DNA of 13,591 nucleotides from Candidatus Cloacimonadota bacterium. Lineage in GTDB: Bacteria > Cloacimonadota > Cloacimonadia > Cloacimonadales > TCS61. Positions within the stretch are counted from its first letter, which is position 1; each line of letters opens with the position of its first letter. A model generated the notes under the pieces. That model had not been told where the DNA came from. It was given only the letters and a program-made list of their open reading frames with translations, and searched no databases. Where the stretch lies: assembly GCA_030638385.1 (NCBI GenBank), contig DAOWES010000217.1, positions 1 to 13,591 of the forward strand. The letters are read 5' to 3'. A program made the position numbers and the translations under genes. Below, in pieces: positions 7,365-13,591 of the stretch.

Positions 7365-9413
7365 ATGAAAAAATTAGTAGTACTTTTACTAGTAATTGCG
7401 CTTGCCGGATCTCTTTTCGCTTATAACGATTTGATGGTACAAGCAGAAAAAAAAGTTACAAATAATGGTGATGTTTTAAAACGTCAAACTAGAGAAATTC
7501 CTGAATATGGATTTGAAGTTGGTTTAACTGATATGGCTACAACGTTCTATGACTATATGCCAGGTAGTTATTGCAGTAGCCCACTTAGAATTCTTAGTGA
7601 TGGTTCAGCTTACGCTGCATTCCACGGTCAAGAAACCGATAGTAGTAAGAGAAGAGTTTTTTATTCTTATATTACTGCTGATGGAAATGTTTCTACTTCC
7701 AAAATAGGAACTGATAACATTTTTGAAGGTTATGCCGGTATTGCTGTTGATCCTGAAACAAATAATCCATTTGTGGCATGGCATGCAGAAGCTACTGCTG
7801 GTTATGAAGTAGTTTTTACTTATGATATGTATCAAGCTTATGGTCCTGGCTATTGGAAAAAACCATTCGTTATAATTGATTCTAAAACTCCATCTCCACT
7901 TGCTGATGATGAGTTTCTCTGGCCTTACACATACATCGGACCATCTCCGGTTGATGGAAAACGTAGAGTTTATGTAACAGCAAATAATAATAATAAAATC
8001 AATACAGGTCCTTCTGAAAATGTACTACTTGCTTATGCTGATTTTGATGGAAATGATGTTATTGACCAGTCTGAACTTGATTGGACATATACGACTGTTC
8101 CTAAATTTGATGAATGGCATGCTGCTACTGAATGGATAAGACCTTTTAAGACAATGGCTGTTTCTGAATTTGATGGAAGAATCGCTTATATGGGATATAA
8201 TACAGACGAAGAAGCATTTGTAATTTACAATGATAACTATGGTGAAGGTGATTGGACTTATAAAAGTGAACCACTAAATATCTCAGTTACAAACCCTCTC
8301 AAGCAAGATGGAACGCCTCAATTTGTTCTAGACAATGATGTTCCTGCAAAAATCTCTTTCTCACACCAAAATGATGGACACTTTAATGCAGTATTTATGG
8401 AAGGTGGTTCAAAACTTTGGACTCCGGGTGCTCTTGGTCTTAGAGGTGAAGAAAATGCTGAAGGTAAAACAGTTATTTGGCCTTATTACATTTTCCCAAA
8501 AGCTTTCAACTACGATTTTACCACTGATGAATTCTCTTTTGTTGACCTTGATATTACAGGATCTCCAGAGGGAGCGGCAACAGATGGAAAACCAATGCTT
8601 CCTTGGGATTTAGATGAAGATGGTGCAGTTGACGAGTATTACGATAACGGTGGAGTAAAAAGTGAAACTGGATGGCCTTGCTATTTCCATGAAGGTGACA
8701 CAAGTCCTTTCAACGAAAATACTTTCTATTTAGCTAAAAACGAAGCAAAAGGCTGGTTAGTTGCTGTTTGGATGGACGGTTTAAAGAACAAGCATGCTCA
8801 AGCCGGTGAAGGTTATGAAGACTGGAATGAAGTTGCTGAGATCGCAATCGCTATCTCTTCAGATAATGGTGCTAATTGGGAAGAAACAATCAGATTGAAC
8901 AGTCTCGAAAATGATGAACTTAGCGGAGTTAAACCAGCTTATGTTTATCCTGGTGACATTGTTGAAGATATTGGTGGTGGATATGGTAAATTACACCTTA
9001 TGATGCTTGATGATAACAGCTTCGGTTCTTCTATTCATCAGTTTGGAAATGCTGATGGTGGTACTATGAAGTATGCTGCTCTCAAAATCGACTTTAAGGA
9101 CGACGCTTCTGATAATAACGAAACAGCGCCGGTTCTTGGTATGCTTGCTCAAAACTATCCTAACCCATTCAACCCAACAACTACTATCAGTTTCAATTTA
9201 GTTGAAGCCGGAAATGTAACTTTGGATGTTTATAACACAAAAGGTCAACTAGTGAATACTCTCGTTAACAACGAGGTATATACTACCGGAAACCATAATG
9301 TTGTTTGGAATGGTGTAGATTCTAGAGGTAAAGGCCTTACAAGTGGAGTTTACTTCTACAAAATCAAGTCTGGAAAATTTACTTCTACTAAAAAGATGAT
9401 TCTTCTTAAATAA
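7365..9413 (+). CDS. Exported protein with Asp-box (BNR-like) repeat and C-terminal NPFNP sorting domain
   Basis: 682 residues; the specific function is not recognised. A signal peptide (1-19, VVLLLVIALAGSLFA-Y) is followed by a beta-rich region with propeller-like phrases (RRVFYSYITADGNV, AGIAVDPETNNPFVAWH) and one clear Asp-box, S498-x-D500-x-G502-x-x-W505 (SSDNGANW). This suggests a sialidase-type beta-propeller fold without evidence of sialidase catalytic residues. D226-E237 (DFDGNDVIDQSE) resembles an EF-hand/dockerin calcium loop, and about residues 416-421 (LDEDGAVDE) are similar. The last 86 residues (597-682) are a canonical sorting domain: NYPNPFNPTTTISFNL, VTLDVYNTKGQLV, then LTSGVYFYKI...STKKMILLK. 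It is therefore probably exported and surface-attached or released by a type IX-like pathway. A strong AAGGAGGA (7353-7360) fixes the start. The gene ends at the 9446-9483 terminator. Confidence 0.85.
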   Translation: MKKLVVLLLVIALAGSLFAYNDLMVQAEKKVTNNGDVLKRQTREIPEYGFEVGLTDMATTFYDYMPGSYCSSPLRILSDGSAYAAFHGQETDSSKRRVFYSYITADGNVSTSKIGTDNIFEGYAGIAVDPETNNPFVAWHAEATAGYEVVFTYDMYQAYGPGYWKKPFVIIDSKTPSPLADDEFLWPYTYIGPSPVDGKRRVYVTANNNNKINTGPSENVLLAYADFDGNDVIDQSELDWTYTTVPKFDEWHAATEWIRPFKTMAVSEFDGRIAYMGYNTDEEAFVIYNDNYGEGDWTYKSEPLNISVTNPLKQDGTPQFVLDNDVPAKISFSHQNDGHFNAVFMEGGSKLWTPGALGLRGEENAEGKTVIWPYYIFPKAFNYDFTTDEFSFVDLDITGSPEGAATDGKPMLPWDLDEDGAVDEYYDNGGVKSETGWPCYFHEGDTSPFNENTFYLAKNEAKGWLVAVWMDGLKNKHAQAGEGYEDWNEVAEIAIAISSDNGANWEETIRLNSLENDELSGVKPAYVYPGDIVEDIGGGYGKLHLMMLDDNSFGSSIHQFGNADGGTMKYAALKIDFKDDASDNNETAPVLGMLAQNYPNPFNPTTTISFNLVEAGNVTLDVYNTKGQLVNTLVNNEVYTTGNHNVVWNGVDSRGKGLTSGVYFYKIKSGKFTSTKKMILLK

Positions 9414-9445
9414 TTTATTCATTTAAATTAGTAGGATATATATAT

Positions 9446-9483
9446 TGCCCCGTGATTGGAAACAATTATGGGGCATTTTTTTT
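9446..9483 (+). terminator. Rho-independent terminator ending the TonB/secreted-protein operon
   Basis: TGCCCC (9446-9451) pairs with GGGGCA (9470-9475). The stem continues inward through GTGATTG/CAATTAT with two G-T pairs to a GAAA tetraloop (9459-9462), and eight Ts follow at 9476-9483. It lies 33 bases after the stop of the last plus-strand gene. This is a textbook intrinsic terminator on the plus strand; it has no T-run in the other direction, so it does not serve the minus-strand permease gene. Confidence 0.93.
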
Positions 9484-9743
9484 GTTCTAAAGATTTGGGC
9501 TCTCGAAAAATCATCATGATTTCGGCCACACTGAGCTTCCGATTTATCGGGGAGGGATCTCCATTCCAATTTAGGAGTTATTGTCGTCTTTCCGTCAGAG
9601 GCACAGCTGGTAAACCTTTGGCTGGAACTCTCCTTGCTACTGCTAATGAAGAATCTATCTAAGAATTGTGCATCAATCCCAATATTGACATTTCGAGGGA
9701 ACAGCGTGAGAGAACCCCCTCAATGAGACGAGATGTTTTTGAT

Positions 9744-9793
9744 TGAATAATCCGCAGGATTTTATTCATTTCAGAGATAGGTTTTAACCTATC
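9744..9793. repeat. Two tandem hairpins in the convergent spacer
   Basis: The first is TGAATAATCC-GCA-GGATTTTATTCA (9744-9768), with a two-base bulge. The second is GATAGG-TTTTAA-CCTATC (9776-9793), a perfect inverted repeat. Neither has a T-run on either strand. They could fold in the permease transcript's 3' end and protect or process it, or simply be parts of an interspersed repeat. Confidence 0.45.
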
Positions 9794-9832
9794 GAAAAAG
9801 TAATGCAAATTTATATTTACACCCCCCGTCAG

Positions 9833-9847
9833 TCGAGATCGTTTTTC
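9833..9847. repeat. 15-base repeat copy A (inverted partner at 11848-11862)
   Basis: TCGAGATCGTTTTTC here is the exact reverse complement of GAAAAACGATCTCGA at 11848-11862. The two copies sit in the non-coding spacers on either side of the permease gene. Fifteen bases is near the limit of chance for an AT-rich window of this size, so the relation is suggestive only. Confidence 0.45.
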
Positions 9848-9888
9848 TACGAGTCGGCTTTGATCATTTATTTTTTTAGTTATTAACT

Positions 9889-11736
9889 CTATTTTTTCCC
9901 AATAGAGAATCTCATTCTCTCGCTTAATAAAACCATATCTCTTAAATAATGAGTATTTTCGGCATTCAACCATTTCTCTTCGAAATCATCCGGTTGAACA
10001 AGAGTAGAGATCGCAGCTAACGTTTTCAAATGAAATGCCCTGTCCTCTTTTGTCCCAACAAAAACGAATATAGCTTTAACAGAGTCTTCTTCGGGGGTGA
10101 ATTTGATGCCCTCTTTGCAACGAATTAGCATTAAGAAAAAATGACCACTACCTTCAATAATTATATGAGGAATGGCAATGAAAGGTGATATTGCTGTATT
10201 GCAATCTGCTTGCCTTTTTTGTAGAAGCGTAAAGACCTCTTCTTCCTTCATCTCAATCGCAGCCGAAATATTTTTAGAAATTATCTTGAAAAGATGCTCT
10301 CTTTCCATAGGGCCTTCCAGATCTAAAATCGTGGCAGTTTTTACCAAATTATCGAATTTATCGTGTTTGATATTATCTCTTTCAATTATAATGTCTCTGA
10401 ATTCCGATTCCAGGATATGATCAGTTAACTTCTTGTCCGTAATTCTTTTAAGTAAATGTAAAAGAGCATATTCGCCGGCAGATTTTTTCCTACCGTAAAA
10501 CAGATAAATGCTTATACTTATTAAAAGAAAAGCAGTAGTTATCTCGATCGCTTCGAGTCCGAGATCGATAATGAAAAATGAGAAAATAATAATCCCAAAA
10601 ATTTGCAACCAAGGATAAAAAGGAGTTTTAAAACTTGGTCTGTAATTCTTTAATTTGCTTTCTCTTAATATAATTACCGCAAGATTAGTTAAAACATAAG
10701 AGGTCAAGATTACAACGGAAGCTGCTTTTACCAACATCTCCAAAGGTAATTGTAATGCTAGTAAAATAAATAAACCGGTTATGCAAATTGAGAGAACAGG
10801 TGTTTTAAATCTTTTATTGACTTTGCTGATAGCATTTGGCAAAAGATTATCTCTGCTTAAAGCTAATGGGTAACGAGATGCAGACATTATGCCGGCATTT
10901 GCAGTTGTGATAAAAGCTAATAGTGCGGCAATCGAGATGATGATGAATCCGGGTGTTCCGGTAATGATTCTTGCTGCATCTGCTATTGGCGTAAGTGAAC
11001 CGGAGAAATCCTTTGCCGGTAAAACTCCAACCGTCACGATAAGAATTAGAGTATATATTAATGTAACAGTAACTACAGAGAAAATCATGCCCAGAGGTAT
11101 ATTCTTTTTAGGATTTTTAATTTCTTCCGAAACACTTGCTACTTTCAATAATCCACCAAAAGAGATGAAAATAAAACCGGCTGTTGCAAAAATCGGATTA
11201 ATTCCTTTAGGCGTAAAAGGATAGTAATAAGAAGTATCTATTTTGGAAAATCCAAAGATTATGTATAAAACCATTAATATTAATAAACCGGAGACAAGTG
11301 AAACCTGGAATTTGGCAGCTTCTTTTACTCCGATTATATTCAATAAAACAAAAAATACACAAACAATAATTGAAGATGTTAATGTTGGAAATCCGGTAGT
11401 AATATAAATTATTTCCGATATACCAAATATGGCAAAAGCACTCTTTAACGATAAGGCAAACCAGCTTAAAAAACCGGAAATAGTCCCAATGAACGGACCT
11501 AAACTTCTATTGATAAAATAATAATCACCACCAGCTTTGGGCATAGCTGTGGAAAGTTCTATAATACTAAAAATACCTATCAAGGCAAGAATCCCTGCCA
11601 GGAAATATGAAATAAATACTGATGGCCCTGTGCGAGCAAAAGCAAGACCGGGTAAGATAAATATTCCGGAACTTATCATCGCTCCTGTGGCAATGCTAAA
11701 TACATCGAAGAAATTTAGCTCTTTTTTCAATTTCAT
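9889..11736 (-). CDS. APC-family amino acid permease fused to a PTS EIIA type-2 (fructose/mannitol-like) domain
   Basis: 615 residues. The first about 415 form a 12-helix APC-superfamily (LeuT-fold) secondary transporter. The broken first helix carries GAMISSGIFILPG (18-30), the conserved substrate-binding motif; helices follow at roughly 39-62, 82-112, 118-137, 143-163, 180-200, 216-239, 262-282, 312-331, 334-357, 374-392 and 395-415. The cytoplasmic tail (about 456-608) is a PTS EIIA type-2 domain. It has the active-site stretch ISPFIAIPH with H524 as the phospho-acceptor, and a second His (H569) in AFHLKTLAAIS, where the family has its conserved HL. Compared with the PROSITE-type active-site pattern, the small residue before P-F is Ser and the residue after His is Ile; His itself is intact. 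Known family behaviour suggests sodium- or proton-coupled amino acid uptake; control by phosphorylation is inference. AAGGAGT (plus-strand 11744-11750) precedes the start. The substrate is unknown. Confidence 0.92.
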   Translation of the reverse strand: MKLKKELNFFDVFSIATGAMISSGIFILPGLAFARTGPSVFISYFLAGILALIGIFSIIELSTAMPKAGGDYYFINRSLGPFIGTISGFLSWFALSLKSAFAIFGISEIIYITTGFPTLTSSIIVCVFFVLLNIIGVKEAAKFQVSLVSGLLILMVLYIIFGFSKIDTSYYYPFTPKGINPIFATAGFIFISFGGLLKVASVSEEIKNPKKNIPLGMIFSVVTVTLIYTLILIVTVGVLPAKDFSGSLTPIADAARIITGTPGFIIISIAALLAFITTANAGIMSASRYPLALSRDNLLPNAISKVNKRFKTPVLSICITGLFILLALQLPLEMLVKAASVVILTSYVLTNLAVIILRESKLKNYRPSFKTPFYPWLQIFGIIIFSFFIIDLGLEAIEITTAFLLISISIYLFYGRKKSAGEYALLHLLKRITDKKLTDHILESEFRDIIIERDNIKHDKFDNLVKTATILDLEGPMEREHLFKIISKNISAAIEMKEEEVFTLLQKRQADCNTAISPFIAIPHIIIEGSGHFFLMLIRCKEGIKFTPEEDSVKAIFVFVGTKEDRAFHLKTLAAISTLVQPDDFEEKWLNAENTHYLRDMVLLSERMRFSIGKK

Positions 11737-11815
11737 TTATAAGACTCCTTATTTTAAACACACAAAGACTAACTTGGATCTGCATAATTAAGTGTTTTGT
11801 AAAACCTCATCCCGA

Positions 11816-11836
11816 CCTTCTCCTGCGAGGAGAAGG
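11816..11836. repeat. REP-like palindrome
   Basis: A perfect nine-base-pair inverted repeat CCTTCTCCT-GCG-AGGAGAAGG with a three-base loop, preceded by CTCATCCCGA. Its form (a short GC-rich hairpin in a spacer, without a T-run) resembles the repetitive extragenic palindromes found in many copies in bacterial genomes. Only one copy is present in this window, so its being repeated genome-wide is inference. Confidence 0.6.
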
Positions 11837-11847
11837 AGTAAGAAAAA

Positions 11848-11862
11848 GAAAAACGATCTCGA
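11848..11862. repeat. 15-base repeat copy B (inverted partner at 9833-9847)
   Basis: GAAAAACGATCTCGA, the exact reverse complement of 9833-9847, twelve bases beyond the REP-like hairpin. With its partner it brackets the permease gene in inverted orientation. There are no transposase genes and no evident target-site duplication. Confidence 0.45.
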
Positions 11863-12101
11863 TCAGAACCCATTACACACATACTAACTATCAAGATAAT
11901 GGTTGCTGTTTGCACGATTTTCCCTACTATGCTTTTGTGAAATAGCCACTTGCTGTGGGGAATAAGAGTAAACTCAACCTGAAGACCAAAATAAAGATTT
12001 TGCTTTTTTTTTGTCCAAGAAAAAGTTAATTTAGTCGTAAGCATTTAAGAAGGGATAACCTTTTGTACTCTTCCTAAGTTTTTGTTAGTTTTTCAGCGTT
12101 T

Positions 12102-13550
12102 CTATTCCGTTTTGACTCTCATGTTAAATAGATTATCGTTAAAAATATTTTTTCTAACAGTAAAGCTAAACCACTCATCTTTTTGAGGGACAGATGCTTG
12201 GGACGGAGAAAATGCTGAAACATAACAAGCGATTAAGTTATTTGTATAAAGATTATAAATATTTATTTCATCTTCATTAAGCAAAAATAAATATTTTTCT
12301 CCATTATATTTTGCCTCAGGAAATAATATATTGTACTGCTTGCTTCTATATTTTATAGCATTTTTGTTTTCAGAAAAAAGTAGTTTATCCCATTTAGTAT
12401 AAAAATAATAAAATTCCTCAGTTTCACCGATTATAAGATTATCTTTTTTTATTATAATCTCTGCTCTATTATTTTCAGGAAATTGAATATTTGTCATTGT
12501 TTGATAGTTATTGATGAATTTTTTCCACTCTTTCTCAAGTGGTAGATCGTTAGAATTAATGCTAATAGTAACAGGATAATTTGCATTATATTTCCGATAT
12601 AATTGTAAAAAAGCTTCTACGCCAATTTTCTCGAGCAAAAAGGATATATACAGTCCACTTATCGGATAGCTTAAAGAAGCATCATTATTGTAAAAACCAT
12701 TATAAGAGAGGAGATCTTTGTAAGAAAGAAATTCAGAGATTTCCAGAAAATAACCCATGTCAGTTATAATTTCCGGCTCTTTGCCTCCTCTTCCTCCTAA
12801 AGCAACAGCAATCCCTTCCAATAAAAAAGGATGTGTGTAAATAGCTAAATCCCTTAATTTATAGTTGATTAGCAGATGGGCTAATTCATGGTAATGACAG
12901 TTGAAAGTAGTGATAATACTATCTGATGCAAGGATATATAATCCACGAGTATTAAACCCGGTGATTTGCTTTATCTCTTTTGTATCCCTACAAAAAACAT
13001 AGATAATTTTTTCTTTTCTAAGCTTAGCTTTTTCTTCTTGAGTAAATTGTAATTTATCAAATGTCTTCTTAATGAATTCTTCTAATTGCTCAATTGATTG
13101 ATCATGAAATAAAGTCGGATCACTTATTAAGAATCTAAAATATTCGCTCTCATGAATTTCCCATTTCGAGGTATGATATGAAATGGGAGAAATAAATTTG
13201 TCTTCGTAAAAATAAAATTCTTTCCGGTATTTATGATCATCAGTGATAAAAGAGAGCTTTGAGTATTTTTCTTCTAACTCTTCAATTTTTAAAGAGTAAT
13301 TTAATTGTTTTTTTTGTAATAACTTTTTTACATTTGAATCAATATCGTAACTAATCAACCACTTATGTTCAGTGTTATAATAACTAATACCCAATCGTAA
13401 ATCTCTTGATAGTTCCTCTTGTAAGATGTAATTTTCCAAATTAGAAGAATTATCTATTAATGCTTTAATAAATTCTGTAGCAGTTTGTTCGTTTAAAGCA
13501 AACAGGTTATTGAAACAAAAGATTATCAATAAAATAAATATTTTTTTCAT
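12102..13550 (-). CDS. Exported zinc metallopeptidase, MA-like (HELAH gluzincin type)
   Basis: 482 residues. A signal peptide (1-18, MKKIFILLIIFCFNNLFA) without a lipobox cysteine points to export and release in the periplasm or outside. After a charged, helix-prone region (about 20-130), the peptidase core carries H221-E-L-A-H225, the HExxH zinc site, and 20 residues later FLLEGIAVAL, where E245 is in place to be the third zinc ligand as in gluzincin and 'peptidase MA-like' proteins. The IYVFCRDTKEIKQITG segment (183-198) before it matches the beta-strand/loop upstream of the site in that family. The C-terminal about 110 residues (370-482) are beta-rich and unrecognised. AAAGGAA (plus-strand 13558-13564) supports the start. 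The substrate is unknown. It is probably transcribed alone, since 365 bases separate it from the permease. A non-catalytic relative is possible but unlikely with all three ligands present. Confidence 0.85.
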   Translation of the reverse strand: MKKIFILLIIFCFNNLFALNEQTATEFIKALIDNSSNLENYILQEELSRDLRLGISYYNTEHKWLISYDIDSNVKKLLQKKQLNYSLKIEELEEKYSKLSFITDDHKYRKEFYFYEDKFISPISYHTSKWEIHESEYFRFLISDPTLFHDQSIEQLEEFIKKTFDKLQFTQEEKAKLRKEKIIYVFCRDTKEIKQITGFNTRGLYILASDSIITTFNCHYHELAHLLINYKLRDLAIYTHPFLLEGIAVALGGRGGKEPEIITDMGYFLEISEFLSYKDLLSYNGFYNNDASLSYPISGLYISFLLEKIGVEAFLQLYRKYNANYPVTISINSNDLPLEKEWKKFINNYQTMTNIQFPENNRAEIIIKKDNLIIGETEEFYYFYTKWDKLLFSENKNAIKYRSKQYNILFPEAKYNGEKYLFLLNEDEINIYNLYTNNLIACYVSAFSPSQASVPQKDEWFSFTVRKNIFNDNLFNMRVKTE

Positions 13551-13591
13551 CTAGATATTCCTTTGGGAGATTGCCATTAAGGTTTTGCGGG

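Larger units (their letters stand above)
9484..9888. repeat. Convergent non-coding spacer rich in small palindromes, probably repeat-derived
   Basis: About 400 bases between the plus-strand terminator and the 3' end of the minus-strand permease gene. I see no gene with a recognisable product. The region is somewhat more GC-rich than the coding DNA around it and holds nested palindromes: CCGATTTATCGG (9539-9550), GATAGG/CCTATC with a six-base loop (9776-9793), and a bulged hairpin TGAATAA...TTATTCA (9744-9768). Six-frame translations give only phrases typical of translated intergenic repeats. It looks like degenerate interspersed-repeat sequence; no transposase remnant is visible. No T-tailed terminator for the permease gene was found here. 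Confidence 0.45.
11737..12101. other. 365-base spacer between two minus-strand genes; repeat-like, no supported gene
   Basis: The stretch nearest 11737 must hold the leader and Shine-Dalgarno of the permease gene (11744-11750). A small palindrome GTTTTGTAAAAC lies at 11794-11805, the REP-like hairpin at 11816-11836, and the second copy of the 15-base repeat at 11848-11862. I saw no convincing -35/-10 pair and no terminator for the upstream peptidase gene. An open frame on the minus strand here (11769-12044) has no Shine-Dalgarno, no recognisable domain and runs through the palindromes. Confidence 0.5.

Noticed and set aside
9456..9662. Plus-strand open frame of 68 codons after the sorted-protein gene
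   Set aside because: It begins inside the terminator hairpin, has no Shine-Dalgarno, no recognisable domain, and runs through the repeat-like spacer.
9659..9973. Minus-strand open frame of 104 codons overlapping the permease 3' end
   Set aside because: About a quarter overlaps the permease gene in another frame and the rest translates palindromic spacer sequence; there is no Shine-Dalgarno and no family match.
11769..12044. Minus-strand open frame of 91 codons between permease and peptidase
   Set aside because: No Shine-Dalgarno near its ATG, it crosses the REP-like hairpin and the 15-base repeat, and has no recognisable domain. A hydrophobic stretch in the middle is the only coding-like sign.
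1..13591. CRISPR arrays, tRNA, rRNA, insertion sequences or prophage genes
   Set aside because: I looked for regularly spaced repeats, cloverleaf-like segments and transposase or integrase motifs and saw none.

Overview
The window is AT-rich DNA from an uncultured-type bacterium of the FCB superphylum. My best guess is Candidatus Cloacimonadota or a close relative such as Marinimicrobia. The evidence is a TonB-dependent receptor followed by ExbB, two ExbDs and TonB, large secreted proteins ending in PNPFNP-type C-terminal sorting domains, and a PorV/PorQ-type outer-membrane protein. Nearly every gene has a purine-rich AGGAGG-like Shine-Dalgarno sequence, which argues against Bacteroidota proper, where such sites are rare. 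The taxonomy is an inference; there is no rRNA or marker gene here.

Left part (1-9483, plus strand): eight same-strand genes form one apparent operon or supra-operon. They are the 3' end of a TonB-dependent receptor, exbB, exbD-1, exbD-2, tonB, a 1007-residue exported protein with a C-terminal sorting-like domain, a PorV/PorQ-like beta-barrel, and, after a 93-base gap with a hairpin and a possible promoter, a 682-residue exported protein with an Asp-box and a canonical NYPNPFNP sorting domain. The first seven genes are separated by 3-32 bases. The run ends at a textbook rho-independent terminator (9446-9483). The simplest reading is a cell-envelope module. The inner-membrane ExbB/ExbD/TonB motor would energise the receptor, and the sorted proteins would be carried to the surface by a type IX-like route, probably with the PorV-like protein as their outer-membrane partner. 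The substrate is not revealed. Acidic DxDxDG calcium-binding-type motifs recur in the large exported proteins and in the PorV-like barrel.

Middle (9484-9888): a non-coding convergent spacer of about 400 bases, rich in small palindromes and somewhat more GC-rich than its surroundings. It looks like repeat-derived sequence.

Right part (9889-13550, minus strand): a 12-TM APC-superfamily amino acid permease with a C-terminal PTS EIIA type-2 domain that keeps its phosphorylatable histidine. Then comes a 365-base spacer with a REP-like palindrome, and an exported HELAH metallopeptidase of the gluzincin/MA-like type. The two spacers flanking the permease share an exact 15-base inverted match, suggesting a common repeat family.

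I found no tRNA, rRNA, CRISPR array, transposase or phage gene. The most unusual items are the coupling of a TonB motor with a sorted-protein/PorV cassette, the permease-EIIA fusion, and the repeat-like spacers.
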